Origin: Rostratula benghalensis
Lineage: Eukaryota; Chordata; Aves; Charadriiformes; Rostratulidae
DNA: 64,000 bases
NCBI GenBank assembly: GCA_013399305.1
Contig: VXAI01000246.1
Span: 802,640-866,639, forward strand
Direction: 5' to 3'
This document shows positions 1 to 22,000 of this stretch, piece by piece. Numbering within the stretch: position 1 is the stretch's first letter; the number at the start of each line of letters is the position of its first letter. The notes beneath the pieces are model-generated. The model was not told where the DNA came from, did no database searches, and saw nothing but the letters and a program-made list of their open reading frames with translations. The translations under genes and the position numbers were made by a program.

Positions 1-886
1 AAAAAGTTCAAAGTTCAGCCCTGTCCATGAGTATCAACTTAGAGGTAACACTTATAAAAAACTTGATATTGTTACCAAATTATGTTGAGGGGGAAAAAAA
101 AAAAAAAAATAGGGTCCCAATTAAAAACTACGCAATCAGGAAATTTTGTAGGGTTTGGTTGTTGGGGGTTTTTTGTTGGTTTTTTTTTTTTTTTTTTTGC
201 CTTACAGTCCAAATTGACTCTTACTGGTTCTGCCCAGCAGCTCAGCTCACTCTCACCAAGGACTTGTCACCTGCAGACCCCCCAGGTTTTGACAAAACCA
301 AGCTCTGCTGCGGATGAGGATGGGGAGAGGCAGGGCCAGGCCTGGCAGCCAGAGGCAGGAGAGGGACCAGGACACCCCATCCCCTGCTCCACACCCGCCA
401 CCAGCCGTGCTCCCCCCTACATCAGGGACAGCTTCTCACCTCCAGCCACCTCCCAGGGCAGTTCCACCTTCTCCTCTCCCCAGCCCCGGAGCTCGGGCAG
501 CGGTGCCGCGGTTGCACAGAGCATCTTGGATGGCGGTGGAAGCGCCACCCTCCCTGGAGTAAGGCAGGTAACGTGACAAAGACAGCGGCGGGGACAAACT
601 GCCAAGGTGCAAGGTGCCCCCCTTTTCCAGACCAGCTTGTCACCTCTGTCTGCGGGACAGACCCGAGGGGGGGACAAGGCAGAGGGAGGAACACGCCGAA
701 GCCACCGCCGCCTCCCGCCGAGGGGCACCCACCAGAAAAGGGTGGGAGGAAAGGCCCGTGACAGCACAGTGCTCTCAGGGGAGTGTTTGCATAGATTGGA
801 CGTTTGCTAATGATGCATAATTTCTCTCGGGTGGAGAGGGGGAGGAAGGGCAGGGGTCTCTGAGCGAGTTCCTACAGGCTCAGCTC

Positions 887-910
887 GACAGACAGACAGA
901 CAGACAGACA
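887..910. repeat. (GACA)6 microsatellite
   Basis: Six uninterrupted copies of the tetranucleotide GACA, followed by a short GA run. A simple sequence repeat that is likely length-polymorphic; no gene overlaps it. Confidence 0.9.
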
Positions 911-2432
911 GAGAGAGCCGCCACGTGGGACAATGATCTTTAGCTACAAGTATTGCACCAAGTCAAGTGCTCCCCTTTGCACACCCCTGTTAACTTTTAC
1001 TCAGAGCAAAAAATAAACTTTGTGAAAGTATATACAAAAGAAATTGCAGCAATCGGGTTAAAGACAAAATAACCTAAAGTGCATTTTAGATACCAGTAAG
1101 AGGTTCTGCGAACCAGTCTCCCAGGACACAGGCAGCATTACACAAGTGCCCAATTCGTACTTTGTTCTGTCTAACTCAGTACCAGCATTTAAACAGTGCT
1201 GATTTTCCCTCCTTCCACCACCTACAAAAAGCACAAGAAGCAACTTCTCCATCCTTTGGCTGCTCTCTGGGGCCACTGCTCGGTGACCAGAGCTACCCAT
1301 TCTGCATGGTTCAGCTCCTGCACTGTTACCTACAAACTGTGAGGAGCCAAGTAAATCCCCAGGAGTCACAAAAACCTTTGACACAGAACGACCCAGAGCA
1401 GTGCAGGTTTCCTCCCTCACCGATAACTAAAGGGCTCTGTGAAATGCAGATTTGGCAGGAGGAGGGCACACTCCTGCAAAGGCTCCAAAGCCTCTGCAGA
1501 GGCTCCAGAATATGCACAGAAAACGCCCCTTTCTGGGAATCCAAGGTCTCACCAAATCCACAATGGTAGGAACTCCTCCCTTCATTGAAAATGTTATTGT
1601 GAATATGCTGAGTGCTGGGGTAGCAGGGGGAGGACAGAAAATTCTCTGGCACCGAGGAATCTCAGGGCCTTGCTGCCACCACCCTCTCTCCTCTCCACGG
1701 GTCCCCTCCCGTCCCAGCACGTCCCCAAGCCCTGGCAGGAGCACATCTGACCACACAGCACTGGGATGATGTGAAACACATGAGACCTACAGCAGGGAGC
1801 ACTCTGACAGCAGACCAACACTAACCAAGAGAAAGCACACACCGGTACAACGCACTGGGGTGGGAGGCTCAGCTGGTGGTGCAGGCAGTCCCAGGATCAC
1901 ACCACTCTGGCCTCATTACAAACCCTAATTAGTTCCACCTACATCACAGCCTGCCTGACGCACACACAAGAGGGTGACAGCAAGCTCAAAGCTCCTCAAA
2001 GTCAGCATAAAAAAAAAAAAAAAAAAAAAAGGAAGGTGCTGCTCTTCCCAGAGCCCACGGGCAGAAGGCAGTGGCTGTGCAGGGAAAGCAGCAGAGGTCA
2101 AACTCTGACACCTCACCACGCTCCCAAACCGGCTTCCCCTCTCAAAGCCTTTGGAGCTTCTTCTACTCATTTCTGTCACAAAGGAGTTCTGCTCCACCCA
2201 GGAGCGTGTTTGAGGTGGACTAAGTCACAAGTAGCAAGAGTAGCACAGAAAAATCGCTTCCCTGATGGGCAGAAAGGCTCACAAGAGGTTGCTGCATCCC
2301 CCAGCTGTCACATCTCAGGCCACATCTGGTACCCTTGTCCCCAACAGAAAGAAGCCACAACTACAGAGGAATCCTCATGAGCTGTTTATCACACACACGT
2401 GTCCATCCATCCACTCACCCTCCAACACCCAC

Positions 2433-2564
2433 GGAGAGACCCCGACCCCTGACACAGCGCCTGTGCCCCGGGACCCCCCCGGGGGATGTGTGGGGCAGGG
2501 AGAGACCCCGACCCCTGACACAGCGCCTGTGCCCCGGGACCCCCCCGGGGCAGTGGAGCTCCGG
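2433..2564. repeat. 66-bp tandem duplication, two copies
   Basis: Two head-to-tail copies with a period of 66 bp (2433-2498 and 2499-2564). Roughly the first 50 bases are identical, then the second copy diverges. The unit is C-rich on the plus strand. The near identity suggests a recent local duplication in otherwise unique DNA. Confidence 0.85.
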
Positions 2565-3529
2565 GCAGGAGAGCTGGCAGGGGACACCCAGGACACCCAG
2601 ACCTGGGACTTCCCTGTGTGTTCTCAGCAGCTCTTGCTGCTGTGCAACCACCCTGCAGCACCAGAGGAAGCTGGAGGAGAAACGCAGAGGCCGCCACTCG
2701 CTGCCCTCGAGGGGTTCCCGCTACAAAGAGCAAACCAGCAGGCGCTTTGTTAATCCCCCTCTCGGGGAGTTGTCACCTCAGGACCCGCACTCCCACAGCA
2801 CCACACGCCAGCAGGCACCCAGGGGAAACACCACCAGCCTGTTCCCTCTCCAGCTCCTGCCCCCAAGCTCCTCACTGCAATTCCCCAAAGGGAGCGCGCC
2901 CTCCGCGCAAAGCGACTCCGCATTTGCCAGGGACAGGGCGTTCTGTGCAGCCTCCTCTCCCTTCACAGCCTCCCCAAGGGGACACAGCTCTCCCTTCTCC
3001 TGCACCTAACAACCGGGAGAGAGCTGTCAGAGAGGTGAAATGCCAGCTCCCTTCAGCCCATTTCCGAGGATTCCCCAAGGGAATCGCAGACCAGAGGGCT
3101 CACCCACCGTTCCCAGCCAGGACGGTGACAGCAGTGGTGGCAGGGCTACACGCAGCAGGTCACCAAGAGGGCTAAAAAAAACCCCTGCTCATCAAGCATC
3201 CCGGAGGTGGGACTGCACTCCTGTGGTTCTCCCCAGCAGGCACAGAGAGCAGCTTGCATCAGAGCCAAAGATCTCTATCCACCTGGAATTCACATTCCTA
3301 AATTTAGCGCGCGCAGACACTCCGCATTAATTGGCCTACAGTCATTATCTTTGTATCTCACTAATGACAACACTGTAAACTGAATAAAGACTATTTAATA
3401 TTCTTTCCTTTAACACAAAAGGACTGACAGCCAAAGCCAGAAAGATGGATAAAACACTATAAAATTACATTTTTCTTTTTTTTTTTTTAAATAATGCAGC
3501 ATAAATAAACCATTTAGAATGAGACTGCA

Positions 3530-3583
3530 TTTATTGCAACATTACAGGCTTTTTGGTGGAAGGGGGGGGGGTTGTGTTTTATT
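3530..3583 (-). terminator. MTF1: Candidate MTF1 polyadenylation signals
   Basis: Two AATAAA hexamers are present on the minus strand, at 3578-3583 and 3530-3535, about 1.2 kb after the MTF1 stop codon. They are the first canonical signals I see in the transcript direction. Use of either is inferred, and longer 3' UTR forms are possible because mammalian MTF1 has a long 3' UTR. Confidence 0.45.
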
Positions 3584-4570
3584 TACCCTGAGTAGGTTAG
3601 AATATAGACTTTCAGTTTGATATGAAAAAACTACTACGCTGTGTAACATCTTTGAGTCAAGAAATAGCCCCGTGCACAAAAAGCTGGCATTGCAGTAGGT
3701 TGGAGGCAGATCCAGGCAGAAATTCTATAGCTCACCAGAAAGAAGGGAAGCGTTTAGGGACAGCTGAAGGACAGACTCACTGAATTCACACTGAACTGAG
3801 GTTCAACCACTCCAAAAATTCTCCTAGAGCTGTTCTTGAGAAAAGATGAGAGTAACCCGCAAAGGCACCGTGCTCCTGATTGAACAGTCGCGGGGTAAGA
3901 GGATGACTTTTTTTGTGGTTTTTTTTTTTCTTTCTCTCAACAGCCAGATAAATCCCCAGAGCAGCAGGAACCTCTGACCACAGCGGGGACCCCTCAGCAC
4001 CCTTCCCAGAGGGGCAAAGAACCAGCCTCCAGCCTGAGAGAGCAAGGGCCCCCGTGTTTCCGTGCTGCGAAACAGTGTCTTGCCACCACACTTCTAAGGA
4101 AATCAAATGCACAGATCTATCAGGAGCACGAGGGACTTGTGCTCCACTGAAATAAACTCCACAAAGGCTTTAGTCTACAAAGCAAACCCAGGCATCAGCT
4201 CCCAGCTCGGTGATGTCACAACCACAGCCCAACAAAACTGCAGATAAATCATCTTCTACAATAATGCCATTTTCTGCTACAGCAAATTCCCTTCCTGGGC
4301 TCCCCTTATAGTGCCCGGCCAGTATCAGACATAGGAGGCAGAAAAAAAAAATTATAGACCCAAGGAGTTGTAACAAAGACCCACTCGCTGCCAGTACCTT
4401 AATCCCAAACTTAAGTGATGTGCAATTGGAGACAAACTAACCCCCCCTCCCCCCTTTTTTCTTCTTAAAAAAATCTTTTTGCACACGAGTAACCTTAACT
4501 TCTGTGTTCACATATGACAAGCAAAAGTGACAGACAGTGCAGCCAAAACAGTTCATATATAACTTAGCTT

Positions 4571-4579
4571 TTTCTTTTT

Positions 4580-4611
<32 letters not shown>

Positions 4612-4613
4612 TT
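4571..4613. repeat. Poly(T) tract in the MTF1 3' UTR
   Basis: A stretch of nearly pure T on the plus strand, interrupted by single C residues. It reads as poly(A) in the MTF1 transcript and could cause internal oligo-dT priming in cDNA libraries, which would mimic a false 3' end here. Confidence 0.8.
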
Positions 4614-4784
4614 AGATAGATTCTCAAAGATGGATGTACCTGGGACGTGACTAAGATGACATCTGTGAAGCAGAAATAAGCCACAAAACTTCCAAAGAGG
4701 AAGGAAAGAGAATCGATCCTTCAGTTTCTGCTTCTAAGGAGAAGGGTTTTACCCTCCAGGTGCAAAGGAAAATCTGGAACATCT

Positions 4785-14460
<9,676 letters not shown>

Positions 14461-14834
14461 GGTCACCGCCTCTCACTGCCAGGCCGCGCTCTCCGCCCGG
14501 AACGACTCATCTGGAACACAAGGACGGGCGGCGCCGGGTCAGGCGGCTCTGCCCCGCCCGGGTTGGCTTGGGCCGGGCCCAGCTCCTCTTCGGGAACACT
14601 AAACAGGTGCCCCGCGTCCTCCGGCCGTTCGCTAACCCCATGGCGGACGGCGGTAGAGGCAGCGGGCCCTGCGCCACGGCCCTCACCCGGCGGGCCGGGG
14701 AAGGTGTCCCCTCCCCTAGGCGCGGCGCTACCCCCGCCCCACGGAGAACCGCCCCGAGGGCCTGCGCAGGGCCGCTACCGCCCAACCCCGCTGCTCTCCT
14801 TCCCCACCCCCCAACCCCGGCCCTGCCGCTCACC
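14461..14834 (-). other. MTF1: MTF1 5' UTR exon junction (probable)
   Basis: A probable 3' splice site (TTCCAG) just before base 14510 and a consensus donor (CG|GTGAGC) at 14834 suggest that the coding exon starts at 14510 and that a non-coding first exon lies upstream, ending at 14834. The intron between them would be GC-rich and about 320 bases long. The donor and acceptor are seen in the sequence; their pairing is inferred. Confidence 0.55.
14463..14510 (-). CDS. Short upstream ORF (15 codons) ending two bases before the MTF1 ATG
   Basis: If the acceptor near 14511 is used, the exon opens with an ATG that starts a 15-codon frame. It closes with TGA at 14463-14465, leaving only CC before the main ATG at 14460. 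The peptide is arginine-rich and resembles no known product. The start context is weak (T at -3, A at +4), so leaky scanning or reinitiation would still reach MTF1. Any role is a possible translational brake only. Confidence 0.4.
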   Translation of the reverse strand: MSRSGRRARPGSERR

Positions 14835-15230
14835 GAGCTCCCGGCAGCGGCGGCACCTCCTTCCCCGCCCCGGCGGCACCATGATTACCAGCACACTCAC
14901 TTCCGCTTCCGGTGGCGCGGGGGCTGACGGGAGCGCCGCGCCCGCCGCGGGGCATCACGGGAAGGGGCTGGGCGGGAGGCGCGGGTCCGCGGCTGCGTAA
15001 ATCGGCGGGGCCCGGGGAGCGCCCGCACCGGGACCGGGCTCCGGCCTCTCCGCTTTTACCGGCTTCTCCCGCGGCCGCACTGCGCACACCGAGCGGAACC
15101 GGCCCACGGCAAGGCGCGACACCAGCGCCAGAAAAGCGACAGGCCCCAGGCCGGGATCGGGCCGCAAAGGCCGCGGCCCAGCCTGGCAGCGCGCACGCTG
15201 CAACCGGAGTCGTTACATGGAAATGCGGTT
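14500..15230 (-). promoter_or_regulatory. MTF1: CpG-rich MTF1 promoter with tandem ETS sites
   Basis: A dense CpG, GC-rich block runs over the MTF1 5' exon and upstream. At 14898-14916 the minus strand has two adjacent GGAA cores (CCGGAAGC and GGAAGTG), a pattern typical of GABP/ETS-driven TATA-less promoters. No TATA box is seen. The INPP5B 3' end lies only about 0.5 kb further, so the two genes are tandem with a very short spacer. Confidence 0.75.
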
Positions 15231-15680
15231 ACGCAATAGTAGGGGGGGGGGGGGAAAAAAAAAAAAAAAGCCCATTTCTTCCACAGCAAGCACGGGTTCA
15301 AAGTAGAGCACACAGGGCAAAGATAAGTTTTCCTTCCTGTTCTGGTTTTGCCTCAGCCTTTTGGAGAAAGTTCTGGCTGCCCCTAGGCCAGGCGAGGCAG
15401 CAGCAATGGGGACAAACTCCCCAGATCTGGGGCTCCTGGGGGCCACCCTCCCCACAACTGGCAGTGCCAGCCACTGTGTTTTCAAAATAGTCTATTTTCT
15501 TGCAGACCAGCTCCATAACTCCACCCCATCCCCACTGAGACCATACAGCAAAGAGCTACAGCATGGGGGGTAGAAGACCACAGAGAGATTAATCTAACAA
15601 CAAGACACATTATTTCAACCATTAAGCCTTTTACAACGTGACTTAAATTTCTATCAGCCACCATCAAAAAGGGGCAGAGG
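15230..15680. other. Short spacer between INPP5B and MTF1
   Basis: Contains a G run followed by an A run (about 15241-15269) and otherwise unremarkable unique sequence. It is the gap between the predicted INPP5B poly(A) site and the MTF1 CpG promoter; no gene is seen. Confidence 0.5.
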
Positions 15681-15705
15681 CTGGAAAAATGCACAGAGAT
15701 CTTTT

Positions 15706-15711
15706 TTTATT
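15706..15711 (-). terminator. INPP5B: Candidate INPP5B polyadenylation signal
   Basis: An AATAAA hexamer on the minus strand about 300 bases after the INPP5B stop codon. The predicted cleavage site is therefore near 15.69 kb, which gives a short 3' UTR that ends before the MTF1 promoter. Confidence 0.6.
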
Positions 15712-16009
15712 TAAATAACCAGGACTTAAAAATTCTGATTTTTAATACAAGTTAAATAAAATACAGTGTAAATATCAGCTTTTGTATTTTGTCTACAGAC
15801 AGCTTATTTAGAAACCTGATATCCTTTACAGCTTAAACAGTGACACCTGATTCAAACTGCCTGATCTGTGCCCTCAAAAGCAATAGATTGTAAAAAATAC
15901 TGTGATATTAAAAAAAAAAAAAAGCTAGTATACTGTACAAAAAGAAAAACCAAACATTTTTTTTTACAGTGATTTGGTATCTAAACATCAGATTAGCTGC
16001 ACCTGAAGT

Positions 16010-19000
16010 TCATGATAAATGGTCTTCTCTCAAGAGGAACTGATGGATAAACTGCTGAGCTTTCCTCTTCTCCATTATGTCAGGTGCAGGCTGCCCAGGA
16101 GGAGGTCGCAGTAACAACCCACCAAATATACTTGCTGCAGTGAAAAACAACAAAAGGAAGGGGGTTAAGAGCCTGCCAGCAGGATCTCACAGGTAACTCC
16201 CACAGCCCTCTCAGGGTCTGGCTTCACAACAGGGTTCCACCAGTGACCCATCTCCCTGTCACGTCACAGGGGTGACACGGGCTCCTGCAGGGGGGTGCTG
16301 GGCCCACGGAGGCTTTGCTGGTTATGAAATGCATCACAGCTGCAGAGGCCATGACAGCACCCACTCTGGTGGGTGGGTTTTGGTACACAAATTGCAAAGC
16401 CCCTCCAAACAAAACAGTCATTTTGCTCGCCTTACCAAGAATATTCACATCCAAATGGTTTTTCCCTGAATTTTTCAGTAGTTCTCGTAGAAACGCCATT
16501 AGATATTGAAATACATTTTTATGACATCCTGGCAGGTTAGAGATAATCTGAGGAAGGGAAAAAAAAAAAAAAAAACAACCCAACATTATGTTGAAGACGT
16601 TGAAATGGCTTCATAGCTTTCCCTACTACCACCATCACCCTGTCTGCAAACACCACCAGCTTTTTATAAGCAAGAAGCACCAGATCTAGATCCTTTCTAT
16701 TATCAGATGATTACATTTCTGAGGGAAAAAAACTGCTGCTGGTCTGGCATAAACCAGCTTCCCCACTCCCTCAGGAACTGGGCCCCCCTCTCATGGCTGG
16801 GGGTTACCTGCTGAGCAGCCAGGTAGTTGCCAGCACTCTCCAAGCAGCTGCTGTAGAACCTGTGGCAGACAACAGGCTCTGGCAGGCTCTCCAGGAAGAG
16901 CAGCAGGGCTTCTGCTACCGAGTGGTTGCTGCCAACTGACCCAAAGACAGTTAAGGAAAAGGCAAGCACAATGAGATCTGCTTCAGTCACGTTTCTGCTA
17001 GAACATGAATCTTTGCTTAGGTCTCCATGAGATCACAGCTTTGAGTTGAACCACTTGGCTCCAAAGAGCAAGCTCCTTCCCACTGGCAGTCAGGCCCTTA
17101 CATCTGATCCCCACTCATCAAGCAATCACCCCTCAGAACGCCAGGACTCAGCAGAGGCATTCGTGCTGATTACAAGCAGGAGCCAGGAAGGAGGAACTGC
17201 AGATCTCAATTACCACGAGATGAGAGACAGCAATTTAAAAACCTGTGGTGAAGCACAGAAGACTGAAAAAAGTCTTTTCCAGTTTAGATCTTTAAGGCCC
17301 TGTGAGCCTTACTGGAGAGCAATCTAAAAGGATACAGAGGGTATCGTGCATTCCTTTGTCCAAACAATCTCGGATTTGCTCAAATTCAGATCTGAGGCCT
17401 GGTTGCTGAAACAGGTCTTCCTGCAAAGCAGGGCATCCATCAGTCTCAAGAAAAATACAGTTATTTGGGTAAACAGAGCAACATCATTATAATCTGGCTG
17501 GAAAAATCTCTCCAAATTAGCAGTTACCGGCACAAACCCCCCCAGGAGAGCAGCTCTTGTCGGGCTGTGGCGCTGCTGCAGAGAGCAGTAGCTGGTACAC
17601 GCCACACACAGACAAGGCCACCATCACAAAAGAGGGCAACCCAAGGTGCCAGCACCACTTGTCACAGACATCCTTTACCTTTCTGCCATCAGCCAAACAC
17701 CCACAGTTAGCAAGGACTGCCCTTACCCAGTATCTTCTTCAAAACTAAACCCAAGGCGAACAAATCACCCTGTTTCCAGCACAAACGCTGCCAACCTGCT
17801 GGGAAGCGTTGCGGTACAGGTGATCCACCATCATCCACAGCTCTTTGGGGATGTCCATGGGCTTTTCACCTTGAACTCCACCATCACTCAGTTCTACTGG
17901 CATCAGGGTCTGAGAGAGGGAGGTGTTGAGGGGGTAGGAAATAAACAAGCAAACAAAATAATGTGGTTAGCCAAGCTCGAATTCAACTCTGCAAAGAGGC
18001 TTCAACGGAGCTTATACCTGAGAATTCAGGCTGGAGAACCCACACAGCCTCACTTACCAGTCTCCACACAAGACTGGTCCCAACAGGCACATGTAATTTT
18101 ATATCAGAAGTCAAGACAGAAGAAACAAGCTGCTCTCATAAACGTGTTTCATGCACACTCAGCCTCACACACACGGCTGCAGGGAGAAGGTGCACCCCTT
18201 TTCTAAAGGTGTAGGGAGAGCAAAAGCACTTTCAGAGCTCTCTATGAAACGGGTTCATGCACGTGAAGAGCTCACTCAGGATGTGAGGATGGAGAACTGG
18301 AGAGCACAAGGGGTATCACCACCCTCAGACTACAGACCAGGGGAGTAGAAAAAGGCTCTCTAGCAAAAAACAGAACTTAACATCTTAGTTTTAATGACTC
18401 TTAGGTGCTCTGAAGGGAATTTTTAACTCACAAGTTTCCGAATGGATTCTGCTGACATGTCCTGGATTGGTTCCCTCATGTAGCACAGTGTGTGAATGGG
18501 AGACCCAAAGCAACTTGGCAAGTAGTTGCCTGTTACAGATAGAAAATAATCCTTCCCCTTGTTAAGATGCAAGACCAAGATATCTTCAAGCTTTTCCTCT
18601 CCAGAGTTTAAGTGTGTAGCTGTTGACTTATTGACAAACACCTCCAACTCAATTGTGATCTTAGCATCTGCCAAAAGATGAAAAAAAACTCAGTTTAAAA
18701 AAAAAAAAAAGGTATTATAAACCAGTGAGCCTGCAAACAGGCACAGCACCCTCAAAATAGCAGAGAGAACTATGCCAGAAGGTGACAATTTAGGTCATTA
18801 ACGTGAGAGGAACAATGAGGAGCTCACCTGACAGCAGAAAGCCCTTACAGGGATTAGCAATCAGCCACTCCTTGCAGTAGGTTTTCTCATCTGGTTTGCT
18901 GATAAATTCAAAATGGCAGGGCACTGGTCCGTTGTGGATTGTGAACTTCTCCACCTGCAGCTGCATGTATTTAACATCCTCAAAATGGAACTAGAAACAA

Positions 19001-22000
19001 ATGTCAGTCAACACCATCAGTTCCACCTCGCCAAGCACCAGCAGCAATGCCTGCCCCGGGGTTTAATCATTAAACAGCACCATAACCTGATGCACGGATT
19101 AACCCTCTTGCTCCCACACCCCGTCTCTCCCAGGATTACTCGGGATTACATTGGCTCACTCTGTACACCAAAGTCATCTGCAGCCCTTGAAAACAAATGC
19201 TCCCTTCAAATAACCTCAATGGAACTTGAGAGGAAGGCTGTAGCCTCAAATGTCTCATTTGCTTATCTTTCTCAGTCCCCAGCGGCACAAAGCAAATGCT
19301 GGTTTTGTGACCTTCTCCAAAGCCTTCAGATTTTACATCTTATGTTTCAAACAAGTCAAAGCAAGGGCCACAAACTATCCTTTAGCTCTGTCTCTCCCCA
19401 CCTCAGGGAGCAACACATCCTGCATTTCAGCCTGGTACTGGATGAATTCCTGATGCAGGAATTCACCTGCATCTCAACAGAAACAACTATTTCTAGGGCT
19501 TGTAAGCAGAGAGCAGCTGGAAGTCAAAAATATTTTGACTTCTCTGGAAGCAGACCTCAGGGTCTAGAAGCCATCCAATACATTTCTACCACTGGAACGG
19601 GCTCTGGGGCCCAGGGTGGCTCAGTGTCACCAGCGAGGCCCAGCCCAGGGACATACCCTACCTCTCTCTGGGAGAGTGTCACCGAGGGGATGTTGGCATT
19701 CTCCAGCTTATCCAGGGAGCGGACTATTTCCTCAAAGGCTTTTCGATAGAGGTCCTCATTCACCACCTTCACCTGAAAAGGACACACACTGCACCAACTG
19801 GCATTTACAGGGCAGGACAGCTGGAAACACATGAAGTGATTTGATTTCAGCAGCACCTTGGAGTGTACAGCACCTGTAATGAACAGGGCCACCTGAAGCA
19901 CCATCCTGAGATCAAACAGTAAAGGACCTTCCCATCACAGAATCACAGACTATCAGGGGTTGGAAGGGACCTTGAAAGCTCATCCAGTCCAATCCCCCTG
20001 CCAGAGCAGGAACACCCAGAGCAGGTCCCACAGGAACGTGTCCGGGAGGGGTTTGAATGTCTCCAGAGAAGGAGACTCCACCACCTCTCTGGGCAGCCCC
20101 TTCCAGGGCTCCCTCACCCTCACCGTGAAGTTTTTCCTCATATTTCAGTGGAACCTCCTCTGTTCCAGCTTGTACCCATTGCCCCTTGTCCTGTCATTGC
20201 CTGTCCCTGAGAAGAGCCTGGCTCCATCCTCCTGACACTCACCCTTTCCAGATTTATAAACATTCAGGAGGTCACCCCTCTGTCTCCTCTTCTCCAAGCT
20301 GAAGAGCCCCAGCTCCCTCATCCTTTCCTCCTCTGGGAGATGCTCCACTCCATCATCTTTGTAGCTCTGCCCTGGACTCTCTCCAGCAGTTCCCTGTCCT
20401 TCTGGAGCTGAGGGGCCCAGAACTGGACACACTATTCCAGATGGGGTCTCACCAGGGCAGAGTAGAGGGGGAGGAGAACCTCCCTGGACCCACTGACCAT
20501 AACTAGCAAAAGTCACCCATCAGCTCTCAATCAGCTATTTTTCTTAAGAAAGGTTTGACAACACACCACGACATGTGCATCCTGCACAGAAGCATCCCTG
20601 CACCAGAAGCTTCTGTGAAAATTATTAGGAAAGTAAAAAAAAAAAAAGACAAAAGAACATTTCTGAAAAAATACCTACAGATATTCATGCATGATTCTGT
20701 TTAACTGAAGTATCAGGTAACTCAACCCTGGCTCCCTACAAACACCACTCCTATCTCAGCACCTTATCTAGCCCACCTTTTAAGCCATTGTTCTCCATGG
20801 ATACCATAAAAGCTGGAGGAGAGGGAAATCAGCAGGAGAACCTCCCTCCCTCCCCACACACAGGACAAGGTCAGCAGAGTTATTTCCTGAGGCACTTACC
20901 CCAATATCAAACACAGAGCTGACTGGCTTATGATCACTGATCTTCAGAGCCATGTGGCTGCGGTAGCTCAGCTGAACAACGTTCTGCCCTTTCCACAGGA
21001 TCCGATCACACCACGCTGGAACACGACACTTCTCACTACAACAGAGGAACAATGATGGTTGCCAGACCCAGTTTGGCAGAGTGACAACACCCAGCAGAAT
21101 CCTGCTCTCCCAGAGACTCCTTTCCTGACATGGCCTGCACCTCGTTCTCTGTCAAAATTCTATTTTCCACAGTTTCTTGGAGTAGTTATAAAAAATTTTG
21201 GTTATCTACTATCAGACATCTCTGTCCCATGATTTACTTTCTGCTTCCTCAAAGGTGCAATTGGTTGTTTTGTTGTTTTGATAAAATTAAGACACAAAGC
21301 AATACTCTGGGATACTTTTAAGAACCATGAAAAGGAAGAATTTGAGCTCTACTCAAGCTCTCTCAATATTATTTTTTCCCCACTGACTGCTGCATATGTC
21401 TGCACTTGAAGCCAGAGTTCCCAGCTCACTAAGAACAGCTCAGCCACTCTGTGTAGTGCATCACAGGAATGATGGTTCTCAGTCTTCTAGAGAACACACT
21501 CAGCTACAGACAGCACAAACACACCGTGTCCAACCCCAGCTGCTCTCACCTGAACAGATACAGCAGGTACCAGCAAATAAAAGATCCTGAAATTTTGCTT
21601 TGGGGGAAAAACAAACCAAACCAAACAAATACGACTAACTGCAATAATCTCAGAATTGTTCCTATTCACAACCATCAGATCTGCAGTTCTTTTTAGCTTT
21701 GTTTTGACTTCCATCAGTGATAACCAGCGGTAGCACCACCGTACCTCGTGTCCCAGTCATCACAGCCAGCATCGTATTTGTAAGTTGGCTGGAAAGAAAT
21801 CTCTCCCTCTGTAAAGCCTTCAAAGGCTGCATTTGCCTTCATTTGCCTCTTCAGCTGTGAAAGAAAGACAGACAAATTTAATTTTACATAAGCTCAAGCA
21901 CCACACCCGGGAGAGGTCGAAGGGTTGGGCACTGAGAAGGCTGCGGAGCGTGGTGGGGTTTGTAGGGAGCACCCTCAGCACCACCTGCAGGCAGGAGAGA

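Larger units (their letters stand above)
1..3500. other. Region with no recognised gene, beyond the MTF1 3' end
   Basis: No exon of a recognisable protein is seen on either strand; the open frames here are short and look like chance. The stretch holds A and T homopolymers (near 95-108 and 179-198), a GACA microsatellite at 887-910, a 66-bp tandem duplication at 2433-2564, and an AT-rich patch around 780-830 with a near-octamer motif. It could contain more distal MTF1 3' UTR if a downstream poly(A) site is used. Confidence 0.5.

Noticed and set aside
14461..14466. GTG two codons upstream as the MTF1 start
   Set aside because: The ATG at 14460 has a strong context and matches the mammalian start MGE; GTG initiation is not needed.
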